DNA from: an uncultured Phascolarctobacterium sp.
GTDB taxonomy: Bacteria; Bacillota; Negativicutes; Acidaminococcales; Acidaminococcaceae
DNA length: 39,417 bases
Assembly: GCF_900770955.1 (NCBI RefSeq)
Contig: NZ_CAAGLX010000019.1
Location: forward strand, 1-39,417
Direction of reading: 5' to 3'
Shown in pieces: positions 14,421 through 20,627 of the stretch; the first letter of the stretch is position 1, and each line of letters starts with the position of its first letter. Under the pieces are notes generated by a model. The model had not been told where the DNA came from and did no database searches. It saw only the letters and a program-made list of their open reading frames with translations. The position numbers were made by a program, and so were the translations under genes.

Positions 14421-14658
14421 CAATGCATTCTAAAATCAGAACAGCAGCGCAATAAAGCCACATACTCCGTCCAGCTTCCTCAATTTTTTGATTTTGGTTT
14501 TCAAAAATCTCTTTGCTGGCTTTTTCGGCACTCGCCCAACTTTGCATTGCAATCATCGTACTAATTTTCTCAGTATCAATATCGGAAGCACGCTGAGCTT
14601 TTACCGCCAATAGGAGCTCAGCTATTTCTTTATCAGTACCACGTACAATAACTTCCAT
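14311..14658 (-). CDS. Two-span membrane protein of unknown function
   Basis: A 115-residue protein started at MEVIVRGTDKEIAELL, with GTGAGG just upstream of the ATG. An N-terminal soluble helical part (KEIAELLLAVKAQ, KISTMIAMQSWASAEKASKE) is followed by two hydrophobic spans, LYCAAVLILECIVIVAAYFL and LTAANIALICLGALL. It follows the antirepressor gene by a few bases. Its end overlaps the convergent + strand gene by 110 bp, much more than normal. Confidence 0.55.
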   Translation of the reverse strand: MEVIVRGTDKEIAELLLAVKAQRASDIDTEKISTMIAMQSWASAEKASKEIFENQNQKIEEAGRSMWLYCAAVLILECIVIVAAYFLHGAEIAGKLTAANIALICLGALLNWSTH

Positions 14659-14663
14659 AATCC

Positions 14664-15437
14664 TCACGCTCCACAAAACTTGTTGATAAAATACTGCTGG
14701 CCTTTGCCGGTAACCTTCGTAGTCTTGCTCACGCTGACATGGCCGTCACTGTGGGAAATAGCCGTTTCTTTAATCTTGAACAAGCCCATTTCCATAGAGC
14801 GCTGTGTGGGGCTGTTGTAGTCCGCGCCCTGCCGCTTAATCAGGTAGCCTTGCTCACGCATCCAGTTGAACAAGCGCTTCTGACCAATCGGATGGCCGTT
14901 CTGCTTAATGAGCTTCGCAAGGTCGCCAATCAGAATCGTGCTGTCGCTCGCGCTCACCGCATCTGCGAACAGTACCTTCGGCTTAGCCGCTGCTACATCG
15001 CTTTCCAGTTCCTTAATACGCTGGTCACGCTGCTGGATAGTGCTCTGCGCTACCAGCACAGCCTTCGCCATAATCTCTGCGTCCGTCATGTTCTCACTGC
15101 CTGCGATGTACCCGCCGGTCTTTCTAATTGCCGGAATGACTTCGCTTGTCACCCAGCGCTTGAATTCCTTCGCTTTGGGCATCTTGCTGGAGAGGATGAG
15201 AGAGTAAAGACCGCTTTCGTTGATGATAACAGCATTACTTTTATAATTAGAACCAGTCCCCTGAATTAGGGTAGTGGTTTTATCTTCATCATCAACATGA
15301 ACAGCGATAGCATTTTCAGGCTTTTTGTATCCTAAAATCTCTGCCACGTCTTTGCCGATAAACCACGGCTCCCCATTTTGCTGAATGGTACGAACCTGCC
15401 CAAAGTCAGGACTTTTAAAAATTTGTAAGTTATTCAT
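14664..15437 (-). CDS. Phage antirepressor (BRO-N plus ANT/KilA-C domains)
   Basis: A 257-residue protein started at MNNLQIFKSPDFG (AAGGGGGC upstream). The N-terminal BRO domain contains GEPWFIGKDVAEILGYKKPENA and a SGLYSLILSSKMPKAKEFKRWV core. A helical linker (QQRDQRIKELESDV) leads to the C-terminal ANT domain with GQKRLFNWMREQGYLIK. Such proteins bind or sequester the CI-type repressor and help induce the prophage. It is the second gene of the Cro-side operon, and a candidate operator lies just upstream of its start. Confidence 0.9.
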   Translation of the reverse strand: MNNLQIFKSPDFGQVRTIQQNGEPWFIGKDVAEILGYKKPENAIAVHVDDEDKTTTLIQGTGSNYKSNAVIINESGLYSLILSSKMPKAKEFKRWVTSEVIPAIRKTGGYIAGSENMTDAEIMAKAVLVAQSTIQQRDQRIKELESDVAAAKPKVLFADAVSASDSTILIGDLAKLIKQNGHPIGQKRLFNWMREQGYLIKRQGADYNSPTQRSMEMGLFKIKETAISHSDGHVSVSKTTKVTGKGQQYFINKFCGA

Positions 15438-15457
15438 TTTTGCGCCCCCTTTTGTTG

Positions 15458-15470
15458 TCACGATACGTGT
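15458..15470. promoter_or_regulatory. Outlying operator-like site
   Basis: TCAC-GATAC-GTGT (15458-15470) matches the TCAC-n5-GTGA pattern of the immunity operators with one change. It lies between the Cro-like stop and the antirepressor start. Confidence 0.45.
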
Positions 15471-15475
15471 CATAA

Positions 15476-15682
15476 TTAGGCATAAAAAAGACGTTCTACA
15501 CTTGTAGAATAATAATGTGCCAGCTTAACCTTGATTTCATCTCTAGGAATTCTATTCCCTGTTTCGTACATAGTTAATGCTGAAACGCTAATTCCAATGG
15601 CTTCAGTCACTTCTTTTTGCGTTTTCTTTTCAGAAAGACGCAATTTCAAAAGACGTTCTCCAATAGTTTTAGCATCGTTCAT
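15476..15682 (-). CDS. Cro-like HTH regulator
   Basis: A 68-residue helix-turn-helix protein, MNDAKTIGERLLKLRLSEKK followed by TQKEVTEAIGISVSALTMYE (the HTH) and IPRDEIKVKLAHYYSTSVERLF. Size and position opposite the CI-like gene mark it as the lytic-side Cro-like partner. It has a GGAGGTGAT site and a near-consensus promoter overlapped by two operator-like sites, so it should be controlled by the CI-like protein. Confidence 0.85.
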   Translation of the reverse strand: MNDAKTIGERLLKLRLSEKKTQKEVTEAIGISVSALTMYETGNRIPRDEIKVKLAHYYSTSVERLFYA

Positions 15683-15704
15683 TTTATCACCTCCATTTTC
15701 TTTG

Positions 15705-15814
15705 TCACGTTTTGTGACTAAATTTATAATACCACTTCATTCCCTTAATGTCAACACATTTCGTGACATTTTTCTAGTTTTTCCCTTGCTATTATTCACG
15801 TTACGTGATATTAT
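15705..15814. promoter_or_regulatory. Immunity switch: two divergent promoters and three operators
   Basis: Leftward promoter (Cro side): TTGACA at 15749-15754, a 17-base spacer, TATTAT at 15726-15731. Rightward promoter (CI side): TTGCTA at 15786-15791, a 17-base spacer, TATTAT at 15809-15814. Operator-like sites TCACGTTTTGTGA (15705-15717), ACACATTTCGTGA (15754-15766) and TCACGTTACGTGA (15796-15808) lie, in turn, at the leftward start point, against the leftward -35, and inside the rightward spacer. Confidence 0.75.
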
Positions 15815-15843
15815 TTAGGTAGTTACTAGAAAGGAGCTTTATC

Positions 15844-16260
15844 ATGCCATTTAACACAATGCTTAAAACACTCAGACTAAAGAAGGGATTAACACAAGGT
15901 GAATTAGCTAGATTAACAGGTCTTACGCGAAGCGCAATAGGCATGTATGAATCTGGCAACCGAGAACCCAAATATGAAGTATTGGAATTACTAGCTGATT
16001 TTTTCAACGTTGATATGAATACACTGTTAGACCAATCCGTCACCCTCACCCCACGCGACGAACGCCAAATCGCCGCAGACCTCGAAAAAATGCTTGCCGA
16101 CCTCGACAGCAAAAACTCCATGGCTGCCATGGGCGGCACCGTAGAAGATGATGAGGACAGAGAACTGTTAAAAACAAGCCTGCAGGCTACCATGCGACTG
16201 GCAAAGAAAATCGCCAAAGAAAAATACACTCCTAAAAAATATCGCCACGAAGAGGAATAA
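15844..16260 (+). CDS. CI/ImmR-like repressor without peptidase domain
   Basis: A 138-residue regulator. The N-terminal HTH is clear: MLKTLRLKKGLTQGELARLT, then GLTRSAIGMYESGNREPKYE and LLADFFNVDMNTLLDQS. The C-terminal half is charged and helical and lacks the S24 (LexA-type) self-cleavage domain. Instead an ImmA-type protease gene follows four bases later. This is the ImmR/ImmA arrangement known from ICEBs1 and many Firmicute phages, where induction comes from proteolysis by ImmA rather than RecA-driven self-cleavage. Confidence 0.88.
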   Translation: MPFNTMLKTLRLKKGLTQGELARLTGLTRSAIGMYESGNREPKYEVLELLADFFNVDMNTLLDQSVTLTPRDERQIAADLEKMLADLDSKNSMAAMGGTVEDDEDRELLKTSLQATMRLAKKIAKEKYTPKKYRHEEE

Positions 16261-16264
16261 AATC

Positions 16265-16684
16265 ATGGATATCAAGGCTGCTGTGAAGCAGCTTACACAT
16301 AAATACAAAACAAATAACCCCTATGAGCTGGCACAGCTGCTGAACATCATCGTCATGTACGCAGAGCTTGGCAGCACATGGGGCTACTTCACTACATATA
16401 AGCGTTCTAAGTTCATCATCATTAATCAGAACATATCCGAAGAATTGCAAGCATACACCTGCGCCCACGAGCTCGGTCACAGTGTTTTACATAAAGGCGT
16501 ATCAACGCCCTTCCTGAAAGCCCACACCCTTTTCAGCATAGAGAAAATAGAACGGCAGGCCAACACCTTCGCCGTGGAGCTGCTCCTGCCGGACGAGCTG
16601 CTGCAGCAGTATCCGGAAACTTCCATTCACCGCCTTGCTGACATGGTCGGCGTGCCGATGGGGCTGGAAGTGCTGAAGAAATAA
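16265..16684 (+). CDS. immA: ImmA/IrrE-family metallopeptidase
   Basis: A 139-residue protease with the zinc motif CAHELGHSVLH (about 66-76), followed by IERQANTFAVELLLPD, which supplies the third ligand and a typical ImmA/IrrE block. It is the predicted antirepressor protease that cuts the preceding ImmR-like regulator during induction. The gene starts 4 bp after the repressor stop, so the two are co-transcribed. At 139 residues it is the usual short phage form. Confidence 0.9.
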   Translation: MDIKAAVKQLTHKYKTNNPYELAQLLNIIVMYAELGSTWGYFTTYKRSKFIIINQNISEELQAYTCAHELGHSVLHKGVSTPFLKAHTLFSIEKIERQANTFAVELLLPDELLQQYPETSIHRLADMVGVPMGLEVLKK

Positions 16685-16693
16685 AAAAGAACT

Positions 16694-16717
16694 TGGTAAA
16701 AACAGCTATTTTTACCA
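16694..16717 (+). terminator. Inverted repeat after immA
   Basis: TGGTAAAAA (16694-16702) pairs perfectly with TTTTTACCA (16709-16717) across a 6-base loop. The T-run lies inside the 3' arm and none follows it, so termination would be weak. It separates the immunity operon from the DUF3800 gene. Confidence 0.4.
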
Positions 16718-16792
16718 GAGACGTTAGAAATAAAAAAACGCCAGCACATGACTGACGGTAGAGAAGAAACAAAAAGAAAGGACTGTTGAATT

Positions 16793-17530
16793 ATGAATAA
16801 CAAATGTACACTTTACATCGATGAAGCTGGCGATTTAGGTTTTAACCGCGGCACTCAATGGTTTGTTTTATCTGGTGTAATTGTAGAGAAAAATGACGAA
16901 CCTTTGATTCGCAACATTATGAAAAACATTAAAAGCAAACTCAACATGAACAATATTCATTTTCGCAACATGAAATATGAGCAAAAAGCATATGTTGTTG
17001 ATACATTATGCCAAGGAAGGTTTAAGTTTATTTCTATTATTGTAGATACTACAAAAATCACATTAAAAACTAAGAACAAAGACGATAAACCAAGTTTTAT
17101 TACATATAACTTTGCTTGCCGCCTTTTATTGGAACGTGCGTCTTGGTATCTACGCGATAATAAAATGATAGCCGATATCGTATTATCTAGCCGAGGAACC
17201 TCCCGTGACGGAGAGCTTATCGAATATATTAGAGAAAAACTTTTAAACTATGATTATAATCAAGTCAGCAATGTCTTTCATAAGATAACCGCAAAACCAG
17301 CAGCCAGTTGGGATATGTTGCAACTAGCTGACGTATGTGCAACAAGTATGTTTTATTTTTACGAGCCCAACAGATTTGGTCTAGTCGCCCCTTGTTTTAT
17401 TTATAGAATGTTACCGTTCATTTATTCTCATAATCAGGAACGGAAAAACTATGGTGTTAAATATTATGCTGAGGAAATGCGCCCAGATAATAATTATTTG
17501 AAAAACAAAACAATCTGTAAAAAGATATAA
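16793..17530 (+). CDS. DUF3800 protein, prophage cargo
   Basis: A 245-residue protein with the DUF3800 hallmarks: an N-terminal strand ending YIDEAGD (8-14), a helical middle (RLLLERASWYLRDN), and a C-terminal LQLADVCATSMF block (176-187). The acidic residues in these blocks resemble an RNase H-like active site. No activity is established for the family. Members are frequent in prophages and mobile elements. This gene is markedly AT-richer than the integrase, stands alone between the immunity operon and integrase (a favoured cargo position), and is followed by two folded elements. An AAAGGA site precedes the ATG. Confidence 0.85.
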   Translation: MNNKCTLYIDEAGDLGFNRGTQWFVLSGVIVEKNDEPLIRNIMKNIKSKLNMNNIHFRNMKYEQKAYVVDTLCQGRFKFISIIVDTTKITLKTKNKDDKPSFITYNFACRLLLERASWYLRDNKMIADIVLSSRGTSRDGELIEYIREKLLNYDYNQVSNVFHKITAKPAASWDMLQLADVCATSMFYFYEPNRFGLVAPCFIYRMLPFIYSHNQERKNYGVKYYAEEMRPDNNYLKNKTICKKI

Positions 17531-17531
17531 A

Positions 17532-17610
17532 AAAAGAACCCCCAGCGCGACTACCACATGTTGAACATGCTGGTGAATTCACCCTCGCGTTTATCTGGCG
17601 GCGTTCTTTT
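17532..17610 (+). ncRNA. Structured element 1 downstream of DUF3800 (candidate DUF3800-type RNA)
   Basis: An 8-bp closing stem AAAAGAAC (17532-17539) with GTTCTTTT (17603-17610) continues through CCAG/CTGG and CGCGA/TCGCG (17546-17550 with 17585-17589). It encloses two hairpins side by side, CATGTTGAACATG (17557-17569) and the palindrome GGTGAATTCACC (17572-17583). It may also end the DUF3800 transcript. Families of predicted 'DUF3800 RNA motifs' are known beside DUF3800 genes. Membership here is inference. Confidence 0.5.
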
Positions 17611-17712
17611 CACTAATATTATAGCAATTAAATATGAATTCGTCAATAAGGCTAACCCTTAACAATTCCTAAAGTAAGTATCAAGACTTACCATAAACTC
17701 TTAACTAGCAAA

Positions 17713-17784
17713 ACAAAAAAAGCGCCCGGTGTTACCAGCACCGAGCGCAGCGCGGAGCGTGTTACCAGCACGCAGCCGCTTTGT
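17713..17784 (+). ncRNA. Structured element 2: twin hairpins with identical TTACCAG loops
   Basis: CGGTG-TTACCAG-CACCG (17727-17743) and GCGTG-TTACCAG-CACGC (17757-17773) share the loop and the core GTGTTACCAGCAC, but the stems differ with compensating pairs. AAAGCG (17719-17724) and CGCTTT (17777-17782) can close the whole element. Alternatively GCGC (17722-17725) with GCGC (17745-17748) extends the first hairpin. Compensated stems with a fixed loop argue for selection on RNA or on single-stranded DNA structure. The strand is a guess. Confidence 0.55.
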
Positions 17785-17871
17785 AATCCCTCAATTCATG
17801 GCAAGAACAGAAGCTGATTACCTTTTTATTATATCAGCTCCGTTCAATTAAATAAAGGAGTTGATGCAATT

Positions 17872-19158
17872 ATGTCCATCATTTATAAAAAAGACCGTCA
17901 AAAACCTTATTACTTTTCTTTTTCTACCGGTCAGAAGCTGGCAAACGGTTCCTACAAGCGTATCTATTCCGATACCGGTTATGCCACGAAGGAAGAAGCA
18001 GAAACAGCTGAGATGACCGCCAAGCTCGCGATCAGGAACGGAACCTACGTCGAACCGACCAAAATGACAGTTGGTGAAATGCTGGAAAAGTTTCTGGCCA
18101 CAAAGGTTGAAATACGCCCTTCTACCAGAATACAGTATCAGGCATCTATCAACCACATCAAGGAGCATCCGCTGGCGGACCGCCCGCTGCAGAAGGCAGG
18201 CGTGCTGGATGTAGAAGACTGCCGTAAGTTTTTGTATGAGCAGGTCGAAACCGGCAGGCTCAGCATGAGCACCATCCGCGAAGACCTCAGTTTTTTATGC
18301 AGTGCTTTTACATGGGCATCCGATGTAGACCTTATTTATAAATCTCCGGCACGCCGTCTGAAGCTTCCGCCCAAGACCAAACCGCAGGGCATTCACACTC
18401 CAATAGAAAACATTATGGAGATACTGAGAATCGCTAAAATCGAATCTTACGATACTTTATATATTCCCCTGCTGCTGGCAGGATTTTGCGGCCTGCGTAT
18501 CAGCGAAATCTGCGGCATCCAGCTCGATAAGATATCAGCTGACGGTATAAAAGTAGAAAACAACCTTTGCCGCGTGCGGAATAAACCCGGTGTAGTCAAT
18601 TCTGACGGCACAGTAAGCAAGGTGCTGCTATCACCCTTGAAAACCGAATCATCCTACCGTATCGTGCCCATAGCAAGCTTTGTATGGCAGGAAATCAGTG
18701 CCTATATAAAATACCTTGGGCAATGCAAAAAAGCAGCCTACAACAAACGCTGCAAGCTGCTTAACGACCCGGTCCGTATTGTTGATACTGAATACCTTGA
18801 ACCGGCATGGCAGAATGACAGGAACCTGCTCTACGTCTTTCCAGATAACGGCCGAAGGCACTTGCGTGACTTCGTAGAACGTAAATGGCGCAACTTCAAA
18901 AAATCCAATCCTACCATGCTAAGGTTTTTGGCCAAACATCCTGAGCTGCAGAAAATGCGGCTGCATGATTTTCGCCACAGCTTCGGCAGCAACCTGCGCG
19001 ACCAAGGCGTTTCCGTCGAGGATATCTGCGAGCTGTTAGGCCACAATGACGCAGAGTTTACCAGACGCACCTATGCGCTGCCTTTAGAAAACACTCATAA
19101 AAAGGCTATCGACTTCTACGAAGAAAAATTAAAAAGAAAACTTGTGAACTTTTTGTGA
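17872..19158 (+). CDS. int: Tyrosine-family phage integrase
   Basis: Site-specific recombinase for prophage integration and excision. The 428-residue protein has an N-terminal arm-binding domain (IYKKDRQKPYYFSFSTGQK, to about 50), a SAM-like core-binding domain (TVGEMLEKFLATKVEIRPST, about 66-165) and the catalytic domain with R209 (CGLRISE), K257 (LKTES), H365/R368 (HDFRHSF), H391 (LLGHND) and nucleophile Y401 (RRTYAL). All catalytic residues are intact. AAAGGAG precedes the ATG. It points towards tRNA-Pro(CGG) 216 bp downstream, the likely attachment target. Confidence 0.95.
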   Translation: MSIIYKKDRQKPYYFSFSTGQKLANGSYKRIYSDTGYATKEEAETAEMTAKLAIRNGTYVEPTKMTVGEMLEKFLATKVEIRPSTRIQYQASINHIKEHPLADRPLQKAGVLDVEDCRKFLYEQVETGRLSMSTIREDLSFLCSAFTWASDVDLIYKSPARRLKLPPKTKPQGIHTPIENIMEILRIAKIESYDTLYIPLLLAGFCGLRISEICGIQLDKISADGIKVENNLCRVRNKPGVVNSDGTVSKVLLSPLKTESSYRIVPIASFVWQEISAYIKYLGQCKKAAYNKRCKLLNDPVRIVDTEYLEPAWQNDRNLLYVFPDNGRRHLRDFVERKWRNFKKSNPTMLRFLAKHPELQKMRLHDFRHSFGSNLRDQGVSVEDICELLGHNDAEFTRRTYALPLENTHKKAIDFYEEKLKRKLVNFL

Positions 19159-19164
19159 AACATT

Positions 19165-19200
19165 AGAGAATCGGAGCTAAAATCCCGGTTCTCTATTTTT
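19165..19200 (+). terminator. Integrase terminator
   Basis: AGAGAATCGG (19165-19174) pairs with CCGGTTCTCT (19185-19194) with one G-T pair, then ATTTTTAT. A standard intrinsic terminator 7 bp after the integrase stop. Confidence 0.8.
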
Positions 19201-19260
19201 ATGCAGGAATTTTTGCTAATTATAAAACGTAAATACCCCATATTATCTAGCGTTCCAAAG

Positions 19261-19282
19261 GATTGTTGACAGATTGTTGACA
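19261..19282. repeat. Tandem 11-bp direct repeat near the attachment site
   Basis: GATTGTTGACA occurs twice back to back (19261-19271 and 19272-19282), between integrase and tRNA-Pro. The position fits arm-type binding sites for integrase or excisionase. Confidence 0.5.
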
Positions 19283-19326
19283 GAATCGCCCTTTTATTAA
19301 GTAAATCAAATACTGTATTTAGTCGC

Positions 19327-19358
19327 AAAAAAGAAAGAACCGCATTCTCATGCGGTTC
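19327..19358 (-). terminator. Terminator after tRNA-Pro
   Basis: On the - strand GAACCGCA-TGAGAA-TGCGGTTC (19337-19358) is followed by TTTCTTTTTT (19327-19336). It lies on the phage side of the attachment site, so the prophage supplies a new terminator to the tRNA gene. Confidence 0.8.
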
Positions 19359-19373
19359 CTGAAGTTTTTAATT

Positions 19374-19450
19374 TGGTCGGGGCGGCGAGATTCGAACTCA
19401 CGGCCTCTTGTACCCGAAACAAGCGCGCTACCAAACTGCGCCACGCCCCG
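19374..19450 (-). tRNA. tRNA-Pro (CGG), CCA encoded; likely prophage attachment site
   Basis: The acceptor stem CGGGGCG/CGCCCCG is fully paired, the D arm contains GCGCAGTTTGGTAGCGC, the anticodon stem CTTGT/ACAAG carries loop TTCGGGT (anticodon CGG), the T arm contains GTTCGAATC, then discriminator A and encoded CCA. The 3' end faces the integrase. Phages that use a tRNA gene recombine in its 3' part and restore it, so the attachment core should lie within about 19374-19420. Host gene order begins directly to the right. Confidence 0.93.
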
Positions 19451-19531
19451 ACATTTGTTGTTGCTGTTCATCAGCAACGAATGTTATTATAAAGCATCTT
19501 TAAGCTTTTGTCAACACTTTTTTGAAAAATT

Positions 19532-19867
19532 TTATCCTTGGGTAACAATGCGGATGCTGGTAACCTCAAAAGCCTCAGCAATAGCCGGTAAAATCTCTCT
19601 TTCAATGTTGGTACGGTGCAGTTCGCTTTCAGCAACAAGCATGATACGGGTATCAGCATAGTTGATGTTGTGCACCTTGCTTACCAGGCGCTTGAAGGTT
19701 TCCTCACCGATAATTTCCTTCAGCTTTTGCAGACGTGCAAAAACCTCCGGTTTTTCCTTCTGCATACGTTCTTCCAAAGGAGAGAACGGTACAGTCACAA
19801 CTCTGGCATCACGAGCCAGGACATAATTCTCCTCACCTTCGCCAGGTACTACTAAATCGTCACGCAT
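19532..19867 (-). CDS. Stand-alone DnaA N-terminal-domain-like protein
   Basis: A 111-residue protein from the ATG at 19867 (GGAGG 7 bases upstream), which is preferred to a longer frame. Residues about 42-108 resemble DnaA domain I: a first helix FARLQKLKEIIGEETFKRLV, then strand NINYADTRIMLVAES, helix RTNIEREILPAIAEAF and a final strand EVTSIRIV. The AAA+ and DNA-binding domains of DnaA are absent. In DnaA this domain binds helicase and regulators such as DiaA or SirA. A small protein with this fold could tune initiation or serve another adaptor role. Fold resemblance is my reading, not a certain homology. Confidence 0.5.
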   Translation of the reverse strand: MRDDLVVPGEGEENYVLARDARVVTVPFSPLEERMQKEKPEVFARLQKLKEIIGEETFKRLVSKVHNINYADTRIMLVAESELHRTNIEREILPAIAEAFEVTSIRIVTQG

Positions 19868-20027
19868 AATTCTTCCTCCATCTCTATATCCAATTAAATG
19901 AACCTGCATAACGCAGAATTTATTCCCCTTTATTATATGTCACAAGCACTTTTTCGTCAAGCAGCAGGAATTTTTGCGTTAACCTAGAATACTATATAAG
20001 AATATATTTAACGAGGGGTGTTCATAT

Positions 20028-20462
20028 ATGTCTATGAAGGACGATTTTAAGAAATTTGCTATGCGCGGTAATGTTATGGATATGGCTGTCGGCGTTATCA
20101 TCGGCGGTGCATTCGGCAAAATCGTCAGTTCTTTAGTAAACGATGTTGTTATGCCGCCTTTAGGTATGGCGCTTGGCAAAATGGATTTTTCCAATTTGTT
20201 TATCAGCCTCAACGGCAAGGAATATGCTACGCTGGAGGCAGCGAAAAAAGCCGGCGCTCCTGTGCTTGCCTATGGCAGCTTCTTCAATTCCGTACTGGAT
20301 TTTCTGATTCTAGCTTTTGTCATTTTTATAATGATTCGTCAGATCAACAAACTCACTCCGGAGCCGGCGCCTGCACCGGAGCCGCGTCTGTGCCCTTACT
20401 GCAAATCCGAAATTGCCGACGACGCAACACGCTGCCCGCACTGCACATCTCATTTGGAATAA
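20028..20462 (+). CDS. mscL: Large-conductance mechanosensitive channel with C-terminal zinc ribbon
   Basis: Inner-membrane emergency valve opened by membrane tension. The 144-residue protein has the MscL N-terminal helix and first span (FKKFAMRGNVMDMAVGVIIGGAFGKIV), the periplasmic loop, and the second span (VLDFLILAFVIFIMI). After the EPAPAPEP linker it carries an added zinc ribbon, CPYCKSEIADDATRCPHC, in place of the simple cytoplasmic helix bundle of the E. coli protein. Such tails occur in other Firmicute MscL proteins. It has its own terminator and is a single-gene unit. Confidence 0.95.
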   Translation: MSMKDDFKKFAMRGNVMDMAVGVIIGGAFGKIVSSLVNDVVMPPLGMALGKMDFSNLFISLNGKEYATLEAAKKAGAPVLAYGSFFNSVLDFLILAFVIFIMIRQINKLTPEPAPAPEPRLCPYCKSEIADDATRCPHCTSHLE

Positions 20463-20476
20463 CAGTTTACACTTTT

Positions 20477-20518
20477 GGCTGATATCCGGGATTTTTTCCT
20501 GCATATCAGCCATTTTTA
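20477..20518 (+). terminator. mscL terminator
   Basis: GGCTGATAT (20477-20485) pairs with ATATCAGCC (20503-20511), followed by ATTTTTA. It lies 15 bp after the mscL stop. Confidence 0.8.
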
Positions 20519-20627
20519 CTTTCATAAAGTCTTTTTCATTTGCTAAAAACAAGCTTATATTGTATAATGTAGTTTATATATATCGCCTAGGCTGTTTTTA
20601 CAGCTTAAATTGTAAGGAGGTTATCTG

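Noticed and set aside
14664..15473. Start of the antirepressor 12 codons earlier
   Set aside because: The extension covers the outlying operator and has no ribosome site. AAGGGGGC sits correctly before the ATG at 15437.
17727..17773. Repeated GTGTTACCAGCAC units considered as a CRISPR repeat pair
   Set aside because: Only two copies, each a self-complementary hairpin with a short gap between them and no further spacers. The window holds no Cas1, and the only Cas2-like protein is far away and stands alone.
20512..20627. T-box riboswitch upstream of tyrS
   Set aside because: Only about 110 bp lie after the mscL terminator. I see no T-box TGGNACCGCG sequence or specifier stem.
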